Below are positions 1 through 4,338 of a DNA stretch of 5,249 nucleotides, piece after piece. The stretch's first letter is position 1. Every line of letters begins with the position of its first letter. The DNA is from Armatimonadota bacterium (GTDB lineage: Bacteria; Armatimonadota; Armatimonadia; Armatimonadales; Armatimonadaceae), in assembly GCA_014381035.1 (NCBI GenBank), contig JACMIS010000196.1, positions 1 to 5,249 of the forward strand, written 5' to 3'. The notes under the pieces were generated by a model. The model was not told the origin of the DNA, did no database searches, and saw only the letters and a list, made by a program, of their open reading frames with translations. The translations under genes and the position numbers were made by a program.

Positions 1-55
1 GGTTTCGGCGAAAATCTTGCGCTTTTCGTGGGTCCGGGGGTAAATCGTTTTGCAT
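1..55 (-). CDS. Possible N-terminus of a divergent gene, cut by left edge
   Basis: Reading the minus strand from an ATG at 55 gives an open frame to the left edge, 18 codons, beginning MQNDLPPDPRKAQDFRRN. The hydrophilic, charged composition looks like an ordinary protein start, but it is far too short to assign a family. No Shine-Dalgarno sequence precedes the ATG. A TACACT hexamer at 64-69 (minus strand) lies 8 bases upstream, which would give an almost leaderless transcript. If real, the gene is divergent from the zinc-ribbon gene and shares its promoter region. It could equally be chance open frame in an intergenic region. Confidence 0.3.
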   Translation of the reverse strand, partial: MQNDLPPDPRKAQDFRRN

Positions 56-71
56 TTGCCGACAGTGTAGC

Positions 72-698
72 ATGGACAGCACCCAACTTTCAGGTTACAA
101 TGCTCGTTGTACACCGTGGGAGCGCGACGCTAACACGCCATGTACCCACTTTGGAGAAAGGTCGAAACACACGACATTGGCTCAAACAGGAATCGCAGAG
201 GCATATCTGGCAAGCGGTTGGTGCTTACGATGCGGATATAAGCGTTCCGCAAAGGGCGAATGCGCGAATTGTGACCGATGGTATACCCATCCCTTGCTGA
301 CCGTTGGCGGTCCGCTCACTCTCTCTCTGCTGATTTTGCTTCTCGTCGGCATTCGCTCCCTCCGCGATGCTGACCCGGGTTTCGCGCGTTTCCATAATGG
401 TCTTCTGCACGCCGCGCCGATGCCCGCATTCATAGACCCGAACCCAATTCGCCCTGTCCAGGTTGCCACACCGATTTTTTTCACCCCGGCAAACCCGGGG
501 ACCGTCCCACCGGTTCCTCAGGAAACATCACGGGCTGAAAAGCAGTTCGCGAATCTGGAGAATCTGCGAGAAACGGTTCACTCCGCAGAACGGGGCTATC
601 GGACCGGGGTTTACCCGGAAATCAGTAGTCCGACCACATCCAATACACGACGACGTGTAGAGCGGGCGGAAGTAGAAGCAAACGCGAATATTCTATAA
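72..698 (+). CDS. Zinc-ribbon, single-span membrane protein of unknown function (start uncertain)
   Basis: I do not recognise a named family. From the ATG at 72 the product is 208 residues. Visible parts are a four-cysteine knuckle C51-x2-C54 and C64-x2-C67, typical of small zinc ribbons, then a hydrophobic segment at about 75-96 that should cross the membrane, then a roughly 110-residue proline-rich, later charged tail ending in an Arg/Glu-rich stretch. With a short cytoplasmic zinc ribbon first, the tail would probably be outside the membrane. The frame stays open to the left edge, so the start is not fixed by a stop. ATG 72 has no Shine-Dalgarno sequence and lies inside a good promoter, and the first 40 residues look unlike a domain. 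TTG 177 (173 residues), with GGAGAAAGG about 15 bases upstream, or CTG 207, with GCAGAGG five bases upstream, are alternatives that keep the zinc ribbon. The next gene follows after 20 bases, suggesting one transcript. Confidence 0.7.
   Translation: MDSTQLSGYNARCTPWERDANTPCTHFGERSKHTTLAQTGIAEAYLASGWCLRCGYKRSAKGECANCDRWYTHPLLTVGGPLTLSLLILLLVGIRSLRDADPGFARFHNGLLHAAPMPAFIDPNPIRPVQVATPIFFTPANPGTVPPVPQETSRAEKQFANLENLRETVHSAERGYRTGVYPEISSPTTSNTRRRVERAEVEANANIL
73..101 (+). promoter_or_regulatory. Sigma70-like promoter for the zinc-ribbon gene pair
   Basis: TGGACA (73-78) and TACAAT (96-101) are separated by exactly 17 bases. Each hexamer matches the sigma70 consensus at five of six positions. The predicted transcription start is near 108. 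The promoter overlaps the only in-frame ATG (72) of the downstream gene, so if it is used the protein must begin further downstream. This is consensus matching by eye only. Confidence 0.45.
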
Positions 699-718
699 AA
701 ATCACACGAGATACGACT

Positions 719-1084
719 ATGTCCACATACGACGAAAACCACCGCGATTATACGATTCCTGGCGAAGAATGGTACAGCCCCGCCGACAAGGAAACGGCTA
801 CGTTTTTACAGACCCGCTGTTCGGTCCCACGGACGGCGTTATGCCTGAAGGTTCCCAACACCAGTGGCGAGGAGTTGGTAGTTCACCGCGAGAACGATCA
901 GGATTATGTGTTTTTGTTTGAGTCGCTCGATGATGCTTACGATTATGCGATTGAAGCATCCCAGGCTCTCGACTTTGCTCCGACGGTCGGCAGGGTACTT
1001 CTCCGCGACCTTCATTTCGCGAATGCCCGCTACAAACCGGCTCTCAGTGAGCAGATTGATTTAGTCCTTCGCACCCGTTACTAG
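719..1084 (+). CDS. Small acidic protein of unknown function
   Basis: The product is 121 residues and I do not recognise the family. It has no signal peptide or membrane span and looks soluble and cytoplasmic. The N-terminal 25 residues are rich in Asp, Glu and Tyr. There are two cysteines (C34, C42), then alternating hydrophobic and charged stretches that suggest a small alpha/beta domain, including an acidic helix-like segment around residues 67-84 (LFESLDDAYDYAIEASQALD). The ATG at 719 has only a weak GAG (708-710) in front. It lies 20 bases after the zinc-ribbon gene and ends just before an intrinsic terminator, so the two genes probably form one operon and may work together. A membrane adaptor with a cytoplasmic partner is possible, but that is inference from position only. 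Confidence 0.75.
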   Translation: MSTYDENHRDYTIPGEEWYSPADKETATFLQTRCSVPRTALCLKVPNTSGEELVVHRENDQDYVFLFESLDDAYDYAIEASQALDFAPTVGRVLLRDLHFANARYKPALSEQIDLVLRTRY

Positions 1085-1110
1085 CCCGTTTTCTCCCCGT
1101 TCCAGAAATC

Positions 1111-1152
1111 GTGTCCGCCCGGGAATTATTCGGCGCGGACACTGTCTTTTTT
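1111..1152 (+). terminator. Intrinsic terminator after the two-gene unit
   Basis: Perfect 8-bp arms GTGTCCGC (1111-1118) and GCGGACAC (1135-1142) can be extended inward by CCG/CGG across a one-base bulge. A run of six T (1147-1152) follows four bases after the stem. This is a standard rho-independent terminator for the gene ending at 1084. It ends only eight bases before the first ATG of the chelatase gene, so that gene must be transcribed by readthrough or from a promoter overlapping the hairpin. Confidence 0.75.
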
Positions 1153-1154
1153 GC

Positions 1155-1162
1155 GGTAGGAT
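1155..1162 (+). promoter_or_regulatory. Start-deciding GGTAGGAT element of the chelatase gene
   Basis: GGTAGGA directly abuts the ATG at 1161, so it cannot serve as a ribosome binding site there, but its spacing to the ATG at 1170 is 8-9 bases, normal for Shine-Dalgarno pairing. This favours 1170 as the start. The same bases contain TAGGAT (1157-1162), a passable -10 box exactly seven bases before ATG 1170, so a leaderless transcript is a second reading. No convincing -35 was found. Confidence 0.45.
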
Positions 1163-1169
1163 GTTTCCT

Positions 1170-1637
1170 ATGGATGCCTTGATTTTGTTCTCTCACGGTT
1201 CGCTACTTTGCGGCGCGGGGGACGCTTTGGAATCACACGCGGCGCGGATTCGTGAGCGCGGTGAGTTTTCGCCCGTCGAGATCGGTTACCTCAACTATTC
1301 AGAGCCGCCGTTCGCGGAAGCAGTGAATAAATGTGTCGCGGCGGGGGCACGCCGTATCGTTGTCGCGCCGTACTTCCTGATTTCTGGATACTTCATTACC
1401 AAAAGCCTGCCGGAAAAGATCGCCGAAGCGCAGGCGCAGCATCCTGACATCACCTTCACGGTCGCGGAAGCGTTCAACTACGACGAGACGCTGGCGGACG
1501 CTCTCTGGGAAGCCGCCATCACCGCCCACGAGCCGGAGAAATGGCGCGAGCCACTTCGCCGCGCCGCAGCCGCCTGCCGCCCCTCTCCGGAATGCCCGCT
1601 CTACGGAACCCCCGCATGCCCCAAGGTGAGTGTTTAG
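1170..1637 (+). CDS. CbiX-type sirohydrochlorin chelatase family protein (variant site)
   Basis: CbiX/SirB proteins insert cobalt or iron into sirohydrochlorin for cobalamin or siroheme synthesis in the cytoplasm. The 155-residue product has the family start MDALILFSHGS, with the expected first metal-binding histidine (H9). The short CbiX layout follows: ARIRERG helix, EIGYLNYSEPPFAEAV, AGARRIVVAPYFLISG, then SLPEKIAEA. In most CbiX proteins the segment after PYFL has a histidine (G-x-H), the second metal ligand. Here it reads SGYFITKSLP, with Phe75 at that position. The C-terminal tail carries three cysteines (C136, C142, C150, in CRPSPECPLYGTPACP), which may bind metal. The start at 1170 is preferred over 1161 because of the GGTAGGA spacing. 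The stop codon lies in the left arm of a palindrome. No other tetrapyrrole gene is visible, so the metal and pathway are unproven, and a non-catalytic or altered-metal role is possible. Confidence 0.82.
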   Translation: MDALILFSHGSLLCGAGDALESHAARIRERGEFSPVEIGYLNYSEPPFAEAVNKCVAAGARRIVVAPYFLISGYFITKSLPEKIAEAQAQHPDITFTVAEAFNYDETLADALWEAAITAHEPEKWREPLRRAAAACRPSPECPLYGTPACPKVSV

Positions 1638-1669
1638 TGGTCAGTGACGAGTGACCACTAAACACTCAC
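1626..1669. repeat. Perfect 18-bp palindrome at the convergent gene ends
   Basis: GTGAGTGTTTAGTGGTCA (1626-1643) and its exact reverse complement (1652-1669) are separated by the 8-base loop GTGACGAG. The stem can grow by one G-U and one A-U pair. The left arm encodes the last residues and TAG stop of the chelatase (1635-1637), and the right arm holds the TGA stop of the opposite gene (1666-1668). The left arm and loop are also a tandem heptamer series starting AGTG (1629, 1636, 1643, 1650). Neither strand has a T-run after the stem, so it is not a standard intrinsic terminator, though it may stop or stabilise both transcripts. Confidence 0.85.
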
Positions 1670-3357
1670 TTAACTTCCACAGTCGTGTGTGGCAGGTGCC
1701 CCATCAGGGAGTCGCGGATGCCGGAGATGTGAGGTTTGATCAGTTCAAGGTCTTTCTGATAGTAGATAGGCACCCACGGGGCGTCTTCCACCACCATTTT
1801 TTCCGCCGCGTTGTACAGCGCGAATCGTTTCGTAGTGTCCGTTTCCGCGTCGGCTTGCTCGCACAGTCTGTCGTAGGCGGGATTGTTGTATCCGGTACGG
1901 TTCTCCGGTGCTGTCGAAGTCAGTAGCACCGACAGGAAGTTTTGCGGATCGAGGTAGTCCGCCCCCCAGCGCATATGAAAGAACGGGATCTCGCGGTTGT
2001 CGGTCTTTTTCAAGAACGCCCCCCACTCCATTTCGTTCAGGTCCACCGGGATACCGACCGCCGCCAATTGCTCCTTGACGACTTCGGCGGTTTTCGCAAG
2101 GTCCGGCTGCTTTTCGCGGAATGTCAGTGTCAATGGCGGCAGACCTTTGCCTTCCGGGAAACCAGCTTCGGCAAGAAGTGCTTTCGCCTTCGCGGGGTCG
2201 TGCGGCATTCCGACGATCTTCTCATCGTAGCCGGGGATGCCTTTCGGAAGCACCCCGCCCGCCTTCTGGTTCACGCCTTGAAGCACGCTTTCCACCAACG
2301 CATCTTTATCCACTGCATAGGCGACCGCCTGTCGGACCCGCTTGTCTTTGAACGGCGGGTACTGCGTCTGGTTCAAGCCGAGGTAGAAGGTCGCGGAGCG
2401 GTCGAACTGCTTGATCTGGTCTTTGATGTCGGCATTGTCCTTGTCCTGCGCGTAGTCACCTTTTTCCAGCGTGATCATATCCAGTTCGCCGGAGTCGTAC
2501 AGGTTTCGTGCCGTCTTTGCGTCTAAAACAATCTTTCGCTCGATGCCGGTTAATTTCGGTGCGCCATCCCAGTACGCGCCGTTCGCTTTCAGTTTCACCA
2601 TGCTCTGCGGCGTGAAATCTTCAATGATAAAGGGACCGGTACCGACCGAGTTTTTCGCGGTGATCGTGAACGCCCCGCCTTCGGTTTTCTCGCCCTTTTC
2701 CACCTCCTCTTTCGCGACGGCGTAGGCGGTCGGATAGGTCAATTTACCGAGGAAATAAGCGCGTGGTCCGACGAGCGTGATCTCCAGTGTTTTGGGGTCA
2801 ATCACGCGGATGCCCTTGATTGCAGTGGCTTTCCCGCCCGCGACATCGTCCGCACCGACAATATCATTCAGATACGTTTGCGCGACCGGAGAGTTCAATT
2901 TCGGGTCTAGGGAGCGCGTAATACTGTACGCGAAATCCTCGGCGGTAACGGCACGTCCGTTGGTGAACTTTGCGTCGTCGCGCAGAGTGAACGTATACAC
3001 CTTGCCGTTCTCGGAGACCTTTGGCAGCTCTTTCGCCAGGATCGGGGTGACTTCGCTTTTTTCGTTCCAGCCCACCAACCCCTCGTAAACCTGTTGCAAA
3101 AGGTCAATCGTCGAACCATCAGATACGAGAGCCGGATCGAACGTCGTCGGATTGGCGGTGAGTGGGTAGCGCAAAACACCGGGCAGGGAACTGCCCCCGC
3201 TGGACGAAGCCCCCCCTCCACTGGTAGACCCGCCTCCGTTATTATTGGAAGGGCAACCAGCAAGGGTTCCGGCAAGAGCGGTGGACACGGAAACAGCGAT
3301 TAGAGCCGTCAGAAATCGGCGACGAGAGAGTGGGACGGAGGCGACGGGAGTTGTCAC
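1666..3357 (-). CDS. ABC transporter solute-binding lipoprotein, family 5 (peptide/nickel type)
   Basis: The product is 563 residues, the usual size for OppA/DppA-like binding proteins that capture oligopeptides or similar ligands outside the membrane and deliver them to an ABC permease. The N-terminus has a twin-arginine motif (SRRRFLT, 11-17), a hydrophobic stretch (18-33) and a lipobox LAGC with Cys35 as the lipidated residue, so Tat export and lipid anchoring are likely. A Gly/Ser/Asn linker (37-58) leads to the binding domain. Family 5 marks include LRYPLTANPTTFDPAL near 62-77, YTFTLRDDAKFTNG (121-134), GTGPF (239-243), FKDKRVRQAVAYAVDK (336-351) and GGVLPKGIPGY (367-377). The start is GTG at 3357, supported by GAAAGG nine bases upstream. 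No permease or ATPase gene adjoins it, so it is either an orphan or serves a transporter encoded elsewhere. The ligand cannot be told from sequence alone. Confidence 0.93.
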   Translation of the reverse strand: MTTPVASVPLSRRRFLTALIAVSVSTALAGTLAGCPSNNNGGGSTSGGGASSSGGSSLPGVLRYPLTANPTTFDPALVSDGSTIDLLQQVYEGLVGWNEKSEVTPILAKELPKVSENGKVYTFTLRDDAKFTNGRAVTAEDFAYSITRSLDPKLNSPVAQTYLNDIVGADDVAGGKATAIKGIRVIDPKTLEITLVGPRAYFLGKLTYPTAYAVAKEEVEKGEKTEGGAFTITAKNSVGTGPFIIEDFTPQSMVKLKANGAYWDGAPKLTGIERKIVLDAKTARNLYDSGELDMITLEKGDYAQDKDNADIKDQIKQFDRSATFYLGLNQTQYPPFKDKRVRQAVAYAVDKDALVESVLQGVNQKAGGVLPKGIPGYDEKIVGMPHDPAKAKALLAEAGFPEGKGLPPLTLTFREKQPDLAKTAEVVKEQLAAVGIPVDLNEMEWGAFLKKTDNREIPFFHMRWGADYLDPQNFLSVLLTSTAPENRTGYNNPAYDRLCEQADAETDTTKRFALYNAAEKMVVEDAPWVPIYYQKDLELIKPHISGIRDSLMGHLPHTTVEVK

Positions 3358-3366
3358 GCGGGGGTA

Positions 3367-3372
3367 CCTTTC
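3367..3372 (-). promoter_or_regulatory. Ribosome binding site fixing the GTG start of the binding protein
   Basis: GAAAGG on the minus strand ends nine bases before the GTG at 3357. No ATG lies at a comparable distance in that frame, and translation from the GTG gives a complete Tat/lipoprotein signal peptide, so this site decides the start. Confidence 0.65.
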
Positions 3373-3401
3373 AGGGCAAAAATCAGGGTGAGTGTGATCA
3401 A

Positions 3402-3431
3402 ATTATAGCACGGTGACCACAACAAACGCAA
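3402..3431 (-). promoter_or_regulatory. Sigma70-like promoter of the binding-protein gene
   Basis: The minus strand carries a perfect -10 box TATAAT (3402-3407). TTGCGT (3426-3431) is a partial -35 with an 18-base spacer. Transcription would begin near 3395 and give a leader of roughly 38 bases containing the GAAAGG ribosome site. The -10 box is convincing; the -35 is modest. Confidence 0.6.
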
Positions 3432-3446
3432 AACCGTAATTTGTCC

Positions 3447-3565
3447 AATGGTATCAATTGACAGAAAAAATAGATTCTCTTATCCCGAAGGGGTACGTAT
3501 GTCCGAGTATCAGAATGATACTCTCCAGAGCATATGAATGGCAGAATCGAATTGCTGATACCATT
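3447..3565. repeat. Nested inverted repeats sharing a GTATCA core
   Basis: The outer arms AATGGTATCA (3447-3456) and TGATACCATT (3556-3565) are exact reverse complements about 100 bases apart. Inside them lies GAGTATCA-GAA-TGATACTC (3505-3523), a perfect 8-bp stem with a three-base loop. All four arms share the core GTATCA or its complement. The left outer arm abuts a TTGACA. This could be a set of regulator half-sites, a folded RNA or the ends of a small mobile repeat; the sequence alone does not choose between these. Confidence 0.55.
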
Positions 3566-3684
3566 CGGTCCTACGGGATCGCGTTGCGCTTCAAACCCGA
3601 CTGGCGATTCGTTCGCCGCTCGTTGCGCTAACTCCGGAAAAGATTGCCGGAAACCGGCGCAAAAAGTGAGGGTGTTGCCTCTGT

Positions 3685-3718
3685 ACCGGAACTAAACCGG
3701 GAATAATCGGGGTACAAT
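3685..3718 (+). promoter_or_regulatory. Promoter region of the repeat-protein gene with 11-bp tandem repeats
   Basis: TACAAT (3713-3718) is a good -10 box, giving a start near 3725 and a leader of about 48 bases. No sigma70-like -35 is found at the usual distance. Instead three 11-base units run head to tail: ACCGGAACTAA (3685-3695), ACCGGGAATAA (3696-3706) and TCGGGGTACAA (3707-3717), the last containing most of the -10. An inverted GTACC/GGTAC pair (3683-3687, 3711-3715) brackets them. Helical-turn spacing in a promoter without a -35 suggests an activator site, as an inference. Confidence 0.35.
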
Positions 3719-3772
3719 TAAAACAATACGCACCCACCCGTCACCCGTTTCAGGAAAGGAACCGTTTACACT

Positions 3773-4261
3773 ATGCAACGTTGGACCAAAGAAACTCGCA
3801 TTATTATCGCTTGTGCCGTGCTACTCGCCGCGCTCGATATTTACGTACGCTTCGCCACGGCACCGAAAGCCGTGTCCTCCTCTATCGTCAGTACCCAGGA
3901 ACTCCGATTGACCGACAAACAGGGCAATATCCGCGCCGTGATGACCACCGACCGGGCTGGGGAACCGGGCTTGGTAATGTACGACAAAAATGGCACTGTC
4001 CGCCTTCAGCTGGATGCGTTCGAGACTACCCCGAGTTTGATGCTGATGGATGAGAACGGCGAGCGACGTGCGTACTACGGCATGTCCAGTCCGACCGGCG
4101 ACGGCGAACTGACCTTCTCGACCGCGGAAGGCGAAACCGCCGCAAGCCTGATGATCCGCGATAACGCCTCTTCGTTCTCGCTGATGGACGGTGAAGGCAA
4201 CAGCCGTGCTTCCTGGAATGTGGTGAATGATCACGTTTCCGGCACGATTAAATTGCGCTGA
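3773..4261 (+). CDS. Membrane-anchored protein of D-x-x-G-x-x-R repeats, unknown function
   Basis: The 162-residue product starts with a short positive segment and one hydrophobic span (about 9-27), so it is probably an inner-membrane anchor or uncleaved signal with the rest outside the cytoplasm. From residue 44 it is a regular repeat: D48-KQG-NIR54, D71-KNG-TVR77, D93-ENG-ERR99, a worn copy around G120 (TAEGETAAS) and D139-GEG-NSR145. The conserved glycines fall at 51, 74, 96, 120 and 142, a period of 22-24. Between them are alternating hydrophobic residues (LVMYD, LMLMD, LTFST, FSLMD), which predicts a beta-strand and turn repeat. I know similar bacterial proteins only as uncharacterised. 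The start is ATG 3773, with AGGAAAGGA (3752-3760) upstream at a rather long 12-base spacing. It is followed by its own terminator, so it is monocistronic. A structural or sensing role at the envelope is a guess. Confidence 0.85.
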   Translation: MQRWTKETRIIIACAVLLAALDIYVRFATAPKAVSSSIVSTQELRLTDKQGNIRAVMTTDRAGEPGLVMYDKNGTVRLQLDAFETTPSLMLMDENGERRAYYGMSSPTGDGELTFSTAEGETAASLMIRDNASSFSLMDGEGNSRASWNVVNDHVSGTIKLR

Positions 4262-4281
4262 TTCGCGTTTGAAGAATCTCC

Positions 4282-4321
4282 GGGCGGCATCTGTAGTTGC
4301 AGATGCCGCCCCTGTTTCGTT
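4282..4321 (+). terminator. Strong intrinsic terminator after the repeat-protein gene
   Basis: Perfect 12-bp arms GGGCGGCATCTG (4282-4293) and CAGATGCCGCCC (4300-4311) enclose a six-base loop TAGTTG and are followed by the T-rich tail CTGTTTCGTT. It starts 20 bases after the stop codon at 4261. The loop and right arm also contain the likely -35 of the next gene. Confidence 0.85.
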
Positions 4322-4326
4322 ATAAT
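4297..4326 (+). promoter_or_regulatory. Promoter of the cyclodeaminase-family gene, threaded through a terminator
   Basis: A perfect TATAAT (4321-4326) lies 12 bases before the ATG at 4339. TTGCAG (4297-4302) is a partial -35 with an 18-base spacer, the same spacing proposed for the binding-protein promoter. The -35 sits in the loop and right arm of the preceding terminator. Transcription would begin near 4333, leaving a leader of only about six bases with no ribosome binding site. Confidence 0.55.
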
Positions 4327-4338
4327 CGGCTATTACTT

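Larger units (their letters stand above)
3358..3772. other. 415-bp divergent intergenic region
   Basis: This stretch separates two divergent genes. In order it holds the binding-protein ribosome site and promoter, an outer inverted repeat (3447-3456 with 3556-3565) enclosing a tight hairpin (3505-3523), a plus-strand TTGACA (3458-3463) with TATCCC 17 bases on, and a 53-codon open frame (3534-3695) that I do not accept as a gene on present evidence. A 9-bp direct repeat CGTTGCGCT (3582-3590, 3621-3629), two short hairpins (3603-3617 and 3646-3658) and the promoter of the repeat-protein gene follow. The number of dyads is high for a plain spacer. A small RNA, a small gene or a decayed repeat element are possible explanations. 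Confidence 0.5.

Noticed and set aside
28..300. A 90-codon plus-strand frame overlapping the zinc-ribbon gene
   Set aside because: It has no recognisable domain, overlaps a frame with a clear zinc ribbon and membrane span, and ends inside that gene.
1161..1169. ATG at 1161 as the chelatase start
   Set aside because: The purine-rich GGTAGG touches this ATG directly, so it cannot act as its ribosome site; ATG 1170 has normal spacing and gives the usual family N-terminus.
1626..1669. The convergent palindrome as a standard bidirectional intrinsic terminator
   Set aside because: Neither strand carries a T-run after the stem; it may still affect termination but does not meet the usual pattern.
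1942..2526. A 194-codon plus-strand frame inside the binding-protein gene
   Set aside because: It lies wholly antisense to a gene with strong family motifs, is rich in Arg, Phe, His and Val as is typical of antisense translation, and lacks a ribosome site.
3582..3629. Two copies of CGTTGCGCT, 39 bases apart, as a CRISPR or attachment-site remnant
   Set aside because: Only two 9-base copies, no array structure and no integrase or Cas gene in the window.
3646..3658. GCCGG-AAA-CCGGC as a terminator
   Set aside because: The stem is only five base pairs, the A-run that follows on the plus strand is not a terminator tail, and no gene ends nearby.
3534..3695. A 53-codon open frame from ATG 3534 as a protein gene
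   Set aside because: The only ribosome-site-like bases (AGAG, 3527-3530) are three bases from the ATG, the composition is not distinctive, and such a frame is likely by chance at this base composition. Kept only as a finding.
3821..4234. A 137-codon minus-strand frame opposite the repeat-protein gene
   Set aside because: It is antisense to a gene with a clear repeat pattern, ribosome site and terminator, and its product shows no domain.
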